Assembly: GCA_028829895.1 (NCBI GenBank)
Contig: JALGAQ010000009.1
Location: 3,782,001 to 3,846,000, forward strand
Length of the DNA stretch: 64,000 bases
DNA from: Sinotaia quadrata
Taxonomy: Eukaryota > Mollusca > Gastropoda > Architaenioglossa > Viviparidae
Direction: 5' to 3'
Under the pieces are notes generated by a model. That model was not told the DNA's origin. It saw only the letters and a program-made list of their open reading frames with translations, and ran no database searches. Below, piece after piece: positions 23,760 to 34,799 of this stretch (positions are counted from its first letter, which is position 1; the number at the start of each line of letters is the position of its first letter). A program made the position numbers and the translations under genes.

Positions 23760-25530
23760 ATTCTAGATTTCTCAAGGCCTGTCTGTCTTCTAAATTTACT
23801 TTAGAAATTTGTTCCTTTTGAGTTAACAAAATGCTGGTCTTTTTGATGCCTCGCTTGTTGACCCACATCAACCGGTATTTAGGCGTGCGCTGATTCAATG
23901 CATGGAGCCACCTGCTCAACCATCATTCTGTTTTTTAACAAGTTCAAGTTAAGCAATTGCTTTTAAACGTTGTATTCAATATCACTCAATTTCCTAGAGG
24001 ACTCATTAACTGCACGTTTAACTTTATTACTGCTACTCATTATCTTGTGGTTCCTAGTAGCATTCTTAGCCGATATAAACAACAGATCCAACTAACCAGA
24101 GCCACGGATAGGACGCTTAATCCACTCAACCACTGAACCATTGTCAGACAGGAGAATACTACGTTCATGGAACGTCATTCAATATCTGTTTCAGTTACTA
24201 ATGAGTAGTTTGAATGCAGTGAACACAATTTTTTTCCCATCTTTACTACAACATTCATGTTTTATTTATCCAGTAAATTGTATGTACCGCTGAAAATTTG
24301 TCTTCTGTTGAATATCGCTCTATTATTATTATATTATTATTTAACCGCGTTGAATTCTTCATACCCTCTGTTTTGTGATCAACTTTGACGTATTTTCTTA
24401 CTTCAGAAGACGCTGCCAGGTGTCAGGTGATATGATGGTTTTGATGTGCTTTTTCAGCTTCTTCACACAAGTTCTGATGTAGGCCAGTCTTTTGCTAGTT
24501 AGGTAAATGCGTTGCTGGAGGAATGTTCTTGATGCCATCCTTGATGCTTTCCTAGAGCGTTCAGTGTGCAACATAGATTAAATACTCGGTGATTCTCCCA
24601 ATCAGCTTCTTTCTGCATACGTCCTTCAAATTCATCAGCGGACTTTATCACGTCCAGCCCGTGGGCAAATTTTATGACCTGAAAGATGCTATAAACCGAT
24701 GTAACATTTATTATGAAAAGCTTGTACGCGATCATTTATGTTTTTTAAGGTTGCAAAGAGAGGTGAGTAGGAATATTGTTTCTGGACAGACTCACACATT
24801 GAAGAATACTCAAACACTAACAAAGACAATTACTGGAACTAGAGGTAGGTCAGTTGAAAATATATTCTTGATTCACCCCATGATATAACGAGATTTTTAC
24901 AGATGTTATACGAACAACCACTGCGGGGGGATATTCCCTCAGAAAGAAAACTCTAGTTCTAGCTTACTACAATATCCATGGTACATTGGAAGTCAATTAT
25001 AGGTATCGAATATAGGAATCAACCAAAATTTACAAAGAAGTCAGGCTAACCTGATTGAGGGCATGAGGAAGTATCGAAGTCTTAGCAGTCTGACTCGTTT
25101 TCAAATTAGGGGAGATGTAAGGATGGTATTCAATATCGACTTCATAGTTGAGAATGTTCCTGTCAAACAGATCATGATAAATTAAGACTAGGGTATGTCA
25201 CGTCAGGGTTTGACCTTAAATATCAAGGTCAGCAGAGACGACAAGTTTAGATTAGTCAAAGGCACGCAAATAATTAAATGTACATAGATGACAAGTGAGG
25301 AATTTAGAAGGGGGAATCCGAAACCATTCAAGAAAAGGAAAAAAGTTCGTCCACTTAACACCCACCTAAAACCAGCATAGTTGGAGATCAAGTATAGAAA
25401 GGAGACAAGTGACGTAAATTCTTATTCTTATTCTTATTGTGATTCTTATTATTATTACTTATAATATTATTGTTGCAGTTCTGACGCTTGAAATGCGACA
25501 TAATGTTGCGGCTGCTCATGGTCGCTACCA
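23760..25530. repeat. Repeat block X, copy 1
   Basis: This 1.7-1.8 kb block recurs in the same orientation at about 36450-38020. Anchors shared at high identity include GATCAACTTTGACG (24381 and 36821), the stretch around 24580-24750, and GCGACATAATGTTGCGG near 25500 and 37970. A 350-bp section of copy 1 (about 24060-24350) is missing or different in copy 2. The block is mostly non-coding and of unknown origin. Confidence 0.75.
24499..24735 (-). CDS. Hypothetical ORF, conserved in both copies of block X
   Basis: A 78-codon frame whose last 51 residues match the frame at 36942-37157 at about 39 of 51 positions, with the same stop. The shared core is NWENHRVFNL in one copy and DWENHRVFNL in the other. 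Most differences change the amino acid, so there is no sign of purifying selection since duplication. I recognise no family. It is probably a decayed fragment of a transposon protein, not a live gene. Confidence 0.25.
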   Translation of the reverse strand: MIAYKLFIINVTSVYSIFQVIKFAHGLDVIKSADEFEGRMQKEADWENHRVFNLCCTLNALGKHQGWHQEHSSSNAFT

Positions 25531-25559
25531 GCACCTACGTCTTCGCAGCTATTTCAGCC

Positions 25560-26870
25560 CGCAATTGCTTGCAGAAGATACTCCCTTGACGGCCCATTCT
25601 GCGGAAGGAATGCAGCAGCCAATAAACTGCTTCGACAATGCTTGCAACGAATTTGGCCTAACAATCAGTTTAAACAAAACCAAAGTCATTACCCAAGAGG
25701 TTAATAGTGCGCCGGAAATTTCGATTGAAGGTAGAAGGTAGTAAATGAATTCCCCTATCTGGGACACACTATCTCTAGTAACCTCTCTTTAGATTCCGAA
25801 CTCAGGAATCCTGTTGGTAAAGCAGCAGCAATATTTTCGCGACCGCACAAACGCGTTTGGTGAAACTCAATGCTGACTATCAATACATAAAATGCATATT
25901 AACCGATATTGCGCGTTGGGCACTCTGCTCTGCGACAGTAAAACGTGAACGCTGTATCCACACCATCAACGCAAACTAAATGTGTTCCACGTACGCAAAC
26001 GTCGGAGAATACTACACATACAATGGCAAGATCACATCTCAAACAACACCGTCCTTCAACGAGCCAGACTCCAACTTTTGTTCGCACTCATGGCTCATAG
26101 ACGTCTATGTTGGATTGGACATGTAACACGAATGGATGAAAACCACAACCCAAAGATCATGCTTTATTGTGAACTTGCCACTGGTTCAGATCAGTCGGAA
26201 AACCGAACCTGCGCTAAGAAGACGCAGTCAAACAGGACATCAAATGCGAATAAATCGATCTAGTGAACTGAGTAAAACGTTCAGCGTATCGCGGCTGGCT
26301 AAGTATCATAAAGGCAGCAGATGAAAGAATAGTAAGACCACATGAAGTCGGGAGATAAGAAGAACCCGAAAATAAAATGCGTTTTAAAAGCCCAAACGAC
26401 CGTTGTCTGTAGGGGCTGTGGTAAAAATGTGCTTGTATAGTATAGCCCAGACGACGATGCATTAAAAAACATAAATGTTAGAGAAAATTTTGAATGGAAA
26501 AAATCGTAAATGGTACAAATAATTTCAGATGATAACAGTATTATAAATAAAGGAATATCAATCATAACTTTAAAAAATACTGATCATACAATTGGTAACG
26601 ATAATGAGGATAAAAATGCTAATACGAATAAATAAATGAAACGAAATGCACCACAGTTATTATTCACAATATTATGCAAATGAAATTGAAGCTGAAAGCA
26701 TCTAATAAGAAGAAAAATTATCAGACCAACAGAAACAGGAAGATAATACTTTAAAAAATGCAGTGATTATTATATACATCAAAAGAATATTGGATAAGTC
26801 AAAGCGGAAAGACAAACAACAAGTTTCTCGAAACTGATAGTTGCCAAACATTATTATTATTACTAAAATT
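25560..26870 (+). pseudogene. RTE-type LINE 3' end, 5'-truncated
   Basis: It starts just upstream of the RT catalytic region. Frame 25439-25741 contains PLTAHSAEGMQQPINC and EFGLTISLNKTKVITQEV. A later frame (25982-26263) holds the hallmark HRRLCWIGHVTRMDEN. The 3' UTR follows and ends at the GATAGTTGCCAA motif near 26866, directly followed by ATT-rich sequence. It shares with 46470-47757 a private GGTAGAAGGTAGTAAATGAA junction that the inverted pair lacks, so the two are duplicates of one insertion. Confidence 0.8.
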
Positions 26871-26922
26871 ATAATTATTATAATTATTATTGTTACTATT
26901 ATTATTATCTTATTTTATGATA

Positions 26923-26982
<60 letters not shown>

Positions 26983-27003
26983 TTCACTATTATATATATA
27001 TAT
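26871..27003. repeat. ATT-type microsatellite at the RTE tail
   Basis: Impure ATT/AAT repeats, with an uninterrupted ATT run at about 26932-26982, then a short TA run. It directly follows the 3' end of an RTE copy, as at 47757. RTE elements usually end in short simple repeats. Confidence 0.85.
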
Positions 27004-27560
27004 TATAATGTCTCCTGATTCGCCATGCAAACTGATACAGATTGCGTTTTACGTTCCACACGTTTCATCTTATATTGAAAATGTATGCCAACCGGGCATG
27101 CAAAGTATTCTTGGGTGAACAAATTCGGACCCAATATCCAGAGTACCACCTCTTCCTGCCCCGTTGCATCTCTAGATAAATGATCAGCTAGGTTGCTTTC
27201 GGTAGGTACGTGCCTCCATTGTGATACACTAGTCTTATCATGAATTACGGTCAATCGATTCGCTACAAAGGTATTAAGTCGCGGCGATCGATTTTGCTTA
27301 TAATACAACACTATTGTCGAATCTGTCCAAAAATAGCCCTAACGAAAACACTGATGTTAGCTTCCTGTATGATGTTATGAATACGCACTGTTAGCACAGC
27401 GACTGCCATCTACAACTTTTGTAACGACACTACCTTGTTTGGTGCTACCCTCGATTTGGAGAAAACTAAAGCCGGAGAACTTAAGCCATACTCTTCATAC
27501 CAAACGACACGAACATCAGTGACTTCGATAGTGGTGTTTTTTGGACCCGTACGACAATGT
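27003..27560 (-). pseudogene. BEL/Pao pol fragment (RNase H-proximal region)
   Basis: The minus-strand frame 27311-27003 (102 codons) contains LNTFVANRLTVIHD, SQWRHVPTESNLADHLSRDA and LWILGPNLF. This is the conserved Phe-Val-x-Asn-Arg, Gln-Trp-Arg-(Tyr/His)-Val-Pro, Asn-x-Ala-Asp-x-x-Ser-Arg series that ends the RNase H region of BEL/Pao polyproteins. Further upstream, to about 27560, decayed coding sequence continues in other frames. No integrase follows on the left, where the microsatellite begins. A second copy lies at 47950-48520. It is distinct in position from the BEL element at 40615. Confidence 0.75.
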
Positions 27561-28400
27561 GTTTTATTTTATATGCAATCCTAAGGCGCTATTTATACCT
27601 ACACCACGTCTAAAGCCTTCGGGTCCAAATGGGCTTATGATAGGATCGTGTTTCGATTTAGGATGTAAGTCATCTAAAAATCGTTGGATGTATGACAGAT
27701 AAGCGTTTTGGGATGATGTTGTGACAACGTGCACCGAACAATGACAGCAAGTGTCAGAGAACGACAGGACAGGCGTAGAAGAAAAAAGACAGGTGGAGAA
27801 GAAAAAAGACAGGCGGTAGGACAAATAAACAATGAAGACCTCGATCGGCTTCCATTATGATGACAGTCATACCTGCTTCTGGTCTCTATATACCTTGGTA
27901 AAGAGGGACCGAAACATTGGTAAAATAATACAATTTACCGATTGCTGACAAGAAAATTTTTTTACAAAGCGAAGCTTATTCATGTCAGACCTTCAGACAC
28001 ATCATTGAATCACGTTGTCAAGGCCCAAGAGTGACTGAATGGATCACAAAGTTGTTTCTCAAGCGATCACATTGATTGTTGAGTCTCGATCTGAACAAAT
28101 TTCATATATGTTTTCATGTTGGCCTGATGAATAGAATATATTCATCAAAAATATCCAGTGTCATCACTAAAACTTACTTAAACAGCTTACTTCATTTTCC
28201 TGGGTAGCATAAAGCAAATGGTTGATTCAATCTGTCGTAGCAGGATGCCCTTTCACGCAGGATTATCTTCCTATGACGTATTTAGTTCTATGGATTCGGG
28301 GGTTTTTTATCCTCAGCACCGTACAGAAGAACGGTAAGTCACATGAGAATGTACCAACTTACTACAGCTACCGTTGCTGATTCGTGTTGAGTTCCAAGGG
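27561..28400. other. Non-coding part of block Y
   Basis: Contains a short direct duplication, GAGAAGAAAAAAGACAGG repeated about every 18-19 bp at 27777-27815. Positions 27893-27920 resemble the conserved tail found near Penelope-like ends (see findings). No gene is supported; the 86-codon minus frame at 27564-27824 looks spurious. Confidence 0.5.
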
Positions 28401-28404
28401 AGAG

Positions 28405-28480
28405 AAGAATTAATTGTTTGATTAGGGTCGAACCACGGACCAGCTAGGTTACACGTTCACTTGCAAAAACGTGTGCGTTC
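28405..28480 (-). repeat. tRNA-like SINE head
   Basis: On the minus strand GGTTCGACCC is a perfect Pol III B box. It is preceded by a CTGGTCCGT stretch and an arm that in the copy-2 relatives pairs as CGAG-7 nt-CTCG, like an anticodon stem. The A-box side is decayed. Relatives lie at 49350-49405 and 49730-49790. Confidence 0.45.
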
Positions 28481-30560
28481 ATTATGATCTCAGGAAGTGT
28501 GATGGTTTTGCACTAATCTACTCTTACACGTTAAAAAATCACATGCAAACGTTTAGTTCTTATTCATTTACTCCTGCCTTGTCTGTCCATTCAATATCAG
28601 AGGATCTTCCAATTGCGTTCTCGGTTCTGTGAGTGTTTCCATTGTTCATGTCGTGGGTCTCCGTTAATGACCCCTAACTTCACATGCAGTCCATATTTTC
28701 AGCTCCGGTGATCATTTAGAATTCTTTCAGAAGACGGTTCCCGAAAGAGGGAAGAAATGATCAACCTGTCAAGTGGACTAGTACGAGTTTCCTTGTTTAG
28801 GCTGAAGGCCATCAGAATTTCAGGAATTTGTTGGACAATTATTGAAGGACATTTAAACAAGCTTATTGAATTAGGCGCTGCAGAATGGTGCTTAAAACGT
28901 GTTGCATTTAACAGGCATAATTTCAAGTCTAGTTATATATGCAAGAGATAATTGGTATTTCATGGAGTTTCACCCTTTCCATATACAGAACCATAATTTA
29001 CATCTCTGAAACACAACTCAGGACAAAATTAGTCGTTTGTTTAATGTATTGCTTGATATATAATAACTTGGAAAACCCTTGTGACCGAATGGAACGCTTC
29101 AAGTTTCCGTTCCGTTTGAAATATTGTCTCGCTCAGCCAACGTGAGTTTACAAGCACACGCTCCTGTCGCATACTTCGGTCGGTGTCCAATTCCAGGTCA
29201 CGCCATTTGAGCGTTGGTCATCCAATCAAATTTAAAAGTATTCTTGTTGATCAACGGCAGCTGAATAATGCTTAGTTCAAGTGAAAATTATGGCTCAATC
29301 ATCTTTTTCTGCTACGCCGGTTATTCTGTTGAATATAATTCGGGGTAGTCATCTCGCCATCACTAATTTCATAAGGGAGCTAGTAATGAATCGAAGTGAT
29401 ACAGCTGCAGTTCGAATTTCGATTCGGTCAATTGAGTAGATCAATATGTCACACACATATTCCGATACTACGGATATAGGACTGATGTCTATCCTACTAC
29501 TTATATGTTAACATAAATCATTGGGTTTCTAAGCTCGTTGTTCCTATCTTGTTGGCCGGAAAGCACCGAAACGTACTAAATTATTAACGGAATTTCCTTA
29601 TGGTTCTGTTTTCAAATTACGAGAATACCGCTGGGACGTTCCTTACAGTCAAAGTCAAGATGCGATAGTGAAGCATGATTTGTTGGGGCATTCACAGAAT
29701 GTCTCAACGCTGACGAATATCAACATATATGCAAACACACGCACACACATATAATATTCATGATGTTATCTTATATGTGGATAACCTGTTGTTGTTGGAT
29801 AATATGCGCTGAAGGAACTGTAGATCTGTAAACTTGATATAATAATGAAAGGCATTTTGTTGGCATTTAGGCGCATTTAATCGGTGCAGATCATAAAAGA
29901 GTGATTCTTATTAGCCAGCATATCCTCATGGGTTCCAGTGCGATTCAATTTCCTAATATTTCGTGTTGATTTATTTATAAAAGCGTTTGTTAATCATTGT
30001 TTCTATTATCGGTTACAATTTGATATTAATATTATTTATCACTTGAAGTGCATGAAATACATAGGTATGTTTTATTATTTTTTTTAATGAAAATATAATA
30101 ACACCATTTTTAATAAAAACGCGTAATTTATTTACTGCATCACCGTCTGTGGCATTGGATACCTAAATTAGAGTGGTAAATTTAGTATTTAATCTCCAAG
30201 ACGATTGCTTTTTAAAATGCGAGCTTCTTTCGATTTGCGTTGCTGTTGTGCAGACCGTCTCGTCAGCTCATATAATAGCCCCGTGCGACAAAAGCTTTGA
30301 CATAAATCTGAATGATAAAGTCTGACAATGAAGCCGGAGAAAAAGTGTGTAACTGGAGCAAAAGGAGGGCCTTGAGAAAACAACTCAAGTATGAAATGGA
30401 AATGACAATGAATAATTGCATGGTGGAAAGCCCTCTATTTTGTTTAATATTGGAATACATGTAACTTGCTAAAAGTTTATACCATTTGGCATAAACGAAC
30501 GACTATTATTATTATGCTTCATAAAAATGCCCGCGTCAAATAAGATACATAATATCTTGT
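28481..30560. other. Block Y sequence without recognised genes
   Basis: No protein I recognise. Short frames at 28757-29145 show no domain. Position 29096, within GGAACGCTTC, is the unoccupied equivalent of the Gypsy insertion site in copy 2 (50426). Confidence 0.5.
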
Positions 30561-30569
30561 GCCTTTCGT

Positions 30570-31330
30570 AAGTCAGTTAGTTGCGGACAGTTGATCTACG
30601 TGGTCTGCGAATGCAGCATAATAAAATATGACAAATAAAGTTGAAAACTCTTTTTCCGCGACTTCACGTGGAATTCGTTGAATTATGTAGGCGCTCAATT
30701 TATGGGGATCTACGCGCTCTTTCGTCCTAGTTTGCTTGGAAAATGAAGACGGATTTGATATCACATTTGCAGACGTCCATGCAGCGTAGATTTGGTCTTC
30801 CGATTAATCTTCAACCAATGGCATGTTCACTGCACAGCACGGCCTTTGGAGTGAGATACTCAGGCATCCATTTCATGTGGCCGGGACATCGCAGATGTCT
30901 ATGAGTCAGGAGAGCGAAATTATTCTAGAGTCGGCGTTGCTTGACGGTAACGTTGGAGATGCGATCTTGTCAATTTATGCGAATTATTATTCAAAGCTTT
31001 TGCACTTGGAAGACGTTGAGCTTGCGTTGCTGATGCGAATATAGCGTCTAGGTTTCGCTGCCTTGGGTGCTCAGCTAAGAAGATTCGTTAATTTCCAACT
31101 TTGTGTTTACAATCAGTATGTGGTTGTTCCAGGTGCGTTTGTTTAGTCGTGACTTATTTATTGCTTCTTCGTCAAAACGCTTGCTCATTCTTGAATCTAA
31201 GGTGAGTTTTTCAGAGTTAGTAGATCGCAGATAGGAAATCTCACTTACCATCGTCGGTGCTTGGTCAACAGACCGCAGCGAAATTATTAAATATGTACAC
31301 AGGACTAAATCAATGTAAGGAAATAAAGTT
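30570..31330 (-). pseudogene. RTE-related 3' relic inside block Y
   Basis: Read on the minus strand, the 31557-31075 frame ends in SEISYLRSTNSEKLTLDSRM and RLNKRTWNNHILIVNTKLE. This is the Tyr-Leu-Gly-Ser ... Leu-Asp-x-(Arg/Glu)-(Ile/Met)-x-Lys-Arg region of RTE RTs. Further left, decayed RTE C-terminal blocks follow (HRHLRCPGHM near 30890, LIGRPNLRCMDVCKCDIKS near 30790). Stops are frequent. Its counterpart is 56630-57400. Confidence 0.6.
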
Positions 31331-31409
31331 ACAAATGAGAAACAATCCAACGTACGTCCAAGGTAAATTGAGATGGTAACCCAAGTGTTTATTGAGATTG
31401 AAAGAATTT

Positions 31410-31916
31410 GTAGTAGCACCCAAAGTGCACGACTTGCTAGCACTCTGCTTTGACTAATTTCAGCCGCGGTGACTGATATCAAGTATGGGTTCCGCAAACT
31501 GTGCTTCGGGTATTTGTCCGCAGCCGAGAATAAAAAATATTGAAGGTGTTCCTTCAATATGGCCCCCCAGATACAGTTTAGTACAGCATAATCAGTTCAC
31601 ATAAAATGTACTGTATTTCATAAGGTAGTTAACATTACAGGTGGTCAATACCGGCAGTCTGTACATGGACTGAGTTGGGATTAAATTTCGGAATGTGCAA
31701 AATATCCTCGAACTCGCGTTTTTTCAGTTTTGTTTTATTAATCGAGATAATTTTCTTCGAGTAATTCTGCAACCGCATTCTTCTTTGAAACAAGAGATAG
31801 TTCTTCATTATGAGAAAATTATCGCCGTCTTTACAACGTGCTTTACCTGGCTTCATTACTAAAAGAAACCTGCTTGGCACTCGTTTCTCAACAAAGCATC
31901 TACCAAGATAACTCAA
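31410..31916 (-). pseudogene. Penelope-like element relic with GIY-YIG remnant
   Basis: The minus strand at 31557-31410 reads KEHLQYFLFSAADKYPKHSL and then RVLASRALWVLL. This aligns block by block with KEHLPKWLFLSADKTPKSSV and the RRLLGFLEA region of the GIY-YIG ORF at 19329. Upstream, a 93-codon frame (31916-31635) begins YLGRCF, a motif that precedes the endonuclease in Penelope proteins; the rest of it I cannot assign. The transition to RTE-like sequence at 31330 makes the 160-codon frame a chimera. Counterpart: 57440-57950. Confidence 0.5.
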
Positions 31917-32103
31917 CCATCAACCTGAAATTATGGTCTGGGAATTTCCTGAATTCGATGGAAGCTGATTCCTAATACTTATTCGGTTCTAAAGAGTTTT
32001 TCAGAAGACAGAATACATACGAATCCCAATAAAATAAATGAGTAGTGTGCGTTATATGAACAATCACCTTGACTCGTATATGGAAAAGCGAAATTTCGTG
32101 CAT

Positions 32104-32336
32104 TTGCAAGTAAGAACAGACAAGTCCCACAGAATAAAGCCGCAGGATATTTAAAGGTCAGTAAGGGTGTCCAATTGCATGTGTGTCTGTGTAAATAAAC
32201 GCATGACTGTCCAGACAGGACGGAGCTGACATACAGTGCGTGTATAATTGTGAATGCACAGATGTGTGAAGAATGAGCGAGTGTAGACGAGGTCAAACAT
32301 GAATCATGTATGTAGGTGAAACAGGAGACAACATCA
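32104..32336 (-). repeat. 3' LTR of the deleted Gypsy element (truncated)
   Basis: Shares with the right LTR TGCAAGTAAGAACAGACAAG, GGGTGTCCAAT, GCATGTGTGTCTGTGTAA and GAGCGAGTGTAGACGAGGTC. About 58 bp present at the start of the right LTR are missing here. Its inner end is followed directly by a polypurine tract. Confidence 0.85.
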
Positions 32337-32350
32337 CTCCCTCCCTCCAT
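32337..32350 (-). promoter_or_regulatory. Polypurine tract
   Basis: On the minus strand ATGGAGGGAGGGAG lies directly against the TG that starts the 3' LTR, where plus-strand DNA synthesis of LTR elements is primed. This fixes the element's orientation. Confidence 0.75.
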
Positions 32351-32439
32351 CTGAGACAGAGATTGTCGGTAGCACTATGTGGAGTAGTCAGATAAGCCAA
32401 TAAGGATGCAATCAACGCATGTTCTTATGATTCTCCTTG

Positions 32440-32665
32440 TAGCTGTATTGTTTGGATGGATTCTCTCAATGTTCTATTCAACCACTTCACCAAATCGTTC
32501 GCAGACGGATTATAAGGTATTTCTGCAGTGTTTATTGTGATTATGAGATAGAACATTTGCTAATTCATTGCTAGTGAATTTTGGTCCATTATCGGTTTTA
32601 ATTTCCTCTGGAAGTCTACATCGCGCAAACAAGAAGTTCAACCATTTAATAACAGTTCTTTTGTG
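32440..32665 (-). pseudogene. Gypsy integrase fragment
   Basis: On the minus strand, DHKRTVIKWLNFLFARCRLP leads into EEIKTDNGPKFTSNELA. This carries the second catalytic Asp of the DDE integrase core (Thr-Asp-Asn-Gly-Pro-Lys-Phe). After a frame change comes PYNPSANDLVKWLNRTL, where the family's catalytic Glu in Val-Glu-Arg is replaced by Lys. The fragment is about 75 codons and non-functional. Confidence 0.75.
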
Positions 32666-32994
32666 ATCTCAACGCATAGAAAAACTTCTGGGCATTTTCT
32701 CTAAAAGCACGTTGAAACAAGCATTTTCCTCTTATGCGGCAATGCCTGGTAAAATGGACACATGATATCTAAAGCAAACTTTTCGCAAGGTCGCATCGTA
32801 TAGTTCAGCACTTGAATGGAAATTTACACTGGTCTCGCGGTTTTATCAAAATGCTGGCGATGTTGTTATAACGTAGGATCAAGTTCAGCGCAATCCTGCA
32901 AGATTTTCTTCGAAATAGCACCCCAAGTGTTGTCAACATTTGCAATCATTTTGACCTCAGTAATACACACATTCTCCCATGCGTTTTCTAGAGG

Positions 32995-33276
32995 TTAACG
33001 TGAACGTGCATGAGGAACTTGGTTCAACGAACCTGGTATATATTGGACATCATCATCGGGACGTAAGAGTTTATTTTGACTCAAAGTGCGCGGAAGTTTG
33101 GCAGACGTTGGATTGGAAATGTTTGACTCTCTATTAGGCCGAGGCTTCATTAGATGTGGAACAGCAGACGTTCTAGTAGGATCGGCTTCTTTGCTAATCC
33201 GATTAGTTATTATGCGATCCACAGTAGCAGAATCAATACAATCCTTGGCTTCTTGATTTAAATCACCTGTGGACAT
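32995..33276 (-). pseudogene. Unassigned internal ORF of the deleted Gypsy element
   Basis: A 93-codon frame between integrase remnant and 5' LTR, in the same orientation. It is rich in Ser, Pro, Asn and Arg and has no motif I recognise. By position it would be gag-derived; this is inference only. Confidence 0.3.
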
Positions 33277-33391
33277 TGCTTTAATTATGCGTGACGAGAG
33301 AACAGTCCGTGTTTTCTCGTCATTATCGAATGTGTTCTTCTTTGGGAAATAACATGAGTAGCATTCTGATGAGCAGTGGAAGTGAGGTTGG

Positions 33392-33409
33392 GTCCTGCGA
33401 TGGTCGCCA
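33392..33409 (-). promoter_or_regulatory. Primer-binding site of the deleted Gypsy element
   Basis: Directly inside the 5' LTR, the minus strand reads TGGCGACCATCGCAGGAC. It starts with the TGG expected of a site complementary to a tRNA CCA end. The tRNA itself is not identified. Confidence 0.6.
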
Positions 33410-33410
33410 A

Positions 33411-33697
33411 TGTTACGCCTGTAGAATTAAGTCAATAGAACAGAAGCGTGAACAGAACTGGGTGTACTTGCAAGTAAGAACAGACAAGTATTAGAGCATA
33501 AAACCGCCAGGATGTCTAAAGTTCGGTAAGGGTGTCCAATCGCATGTGTGTCTGTGTAATCGAACGTATGATTCTCCAGACTGAAAGGAGCCGAAACTGT
33601 ATGCGTGTATGATTGTGAATACACAGGTGTGTGGAGAATGAGCGAGTGTAGACGAGGTCAAACATGAATCATGCATGTAGGTAAATAGGACAAAGCA
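33411..33697 (-). repeat. 5' LTR of the deleted Gypsy element
   Basis: About 287 bp starting TGTTACGCC, a common LTR terminus, and ending near GACAAAGCA. It is the longer partner of 32104-32336, and the two have diverged visibly, so the insertion is not recent. Confidence 0.8.
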
Positions 33698-34790
33698 GGT
33701 CCTGTTATTAAGTGCTGGTGTTTGACCTCAACTTCCAAAAATTGTAAACAAGTACGCAAACTTGTACACCTGTCCAATAATAGCAAGTGCTCAATATGAA
33801 ATACAATTCTAACCACAAGCTACTCACCAGTAGTCCAAGCTAATTAAAAGAAAATAGTATAATATATATATATATATATATAAAAAACCCATGAAAAATT
33901 CCAAAAGAAAATATATGAAACATAAAACGTTACTCGAGCATAATTAGCACTTCATTAAACACTGAATTCCAATCCGAAATCTGAGTTTAATCCTGGCTGC
34001 TAACCCAACCCTATAAAAAGCCCCAAAACTAACCGTAACGCTAAATCCAACCCTTCTCTTAAACCGAACTCTAAACTTGTGTGTTTTTCTAAGCCTCATA
34101 ATATTACTGATTCAAAAACATAGTTACTTATTACCACAGATTATAGAGCTTGAAATATTCTCTATTAAATATCGTCTACCCTCTTCATGGCTTCATATTC
34201 ACGTTGGTGGTTCCTATTTTTAAGAAATTCAAACTCTTGTGTACTTTAATATTTCTTATCTGCAGCTTTCTGGGTACGGAACTTTACATGACTCTATCGA
34301 CATGTGTCCTTTAAAGATCATGGTGTAGGCGAACATGTTCATACCTAATATGGAAATAGATGAATTATGCTTGGAATGACCTCAAATAGAGAAGGGTTAA
34401 ATCTCATTTGTCGCCAAATACAAAGAACATTTGCCGTATTAGTATACATCTGCATGCATAGTTCGTTCAGAGTAAAGTTTAATCATCGGCTAAAATTAGA
34501 ATAATAAGTTATGTACAAAATATGTATCACGTAAGCCTACTTAAGCGCTAGTTGAAATACTGAAGAACCAACTGCAGAAAGGTATACAAGAGATCAAGTG
34601 AGGTTTTAGATATCATAAATGCAGAAGAAGACAAATGTTTGTTCATCGGCAATGAAAATGAAATCGGATTTCTTGGGAATAAGGTACTCTAGCAAATGAG
34701 TTTATATACCTTAAATTGTATACTATAATTTCAATAACTATTCATTTGTTTCTACATTTCTTGTCGTGCTACGTGATTCGATTGACCCAT
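33698..34790. other. No recognised genes; end of block Y copy 1
   Basis: Contains a TA run near 33861-33881. The block Y similarity fades at about 34235. The remainder to 34790 shows nothing identifiable. Confidence 0.5.
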
Positions 34791-34799
34791 GCGGTCCAA

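Larger units (their letters stand above)
32104..33697 (-). mobile_element. Internally deleted Gypsy-type LTR element
   Basis: A 1.6 kb element with direct terminal repeats, present in copy 1 of block Y and absent from copy 2, where the flank reads straight from 58118 to 58140. The internal 1.07 kb keeps a primer-binding site, a polypurine tract and a piece of integrase, all in minus orientation. It is too short to encode gag-pol, so it is a deletion derivative that could only have moved with help from another element. No clear target duplication, because the left LTR end is lost. Confidence 0.8.
25560..34235. repeat. Segmental duplication block Y, copy 1
   Basis: A composite block that recurs in the same orientation at about 46470-58640. 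Anchors: TCTCCTGATTCGCCA at 27011 and 47954, ATGAAGACCTCGATCGG at 27832 and 48751, GTTGTTTCTCAAGCGATCAC near 28048 and 48967, and the end near 34235 and 58640. Copy 1 lacks the Gypsy element and the 381-bp tandem unit of copy 2, but has the 1.6 kb LTR element at 32104-33697. Confidence 0.85.

Noticed and set aside
31075..31557. 160-codon minus frame as a novel gene
   Set aside because: Its N-terminus is Penelope GIY-YIG and its C-terminus RTE RT; a chance open chimera of two relics.
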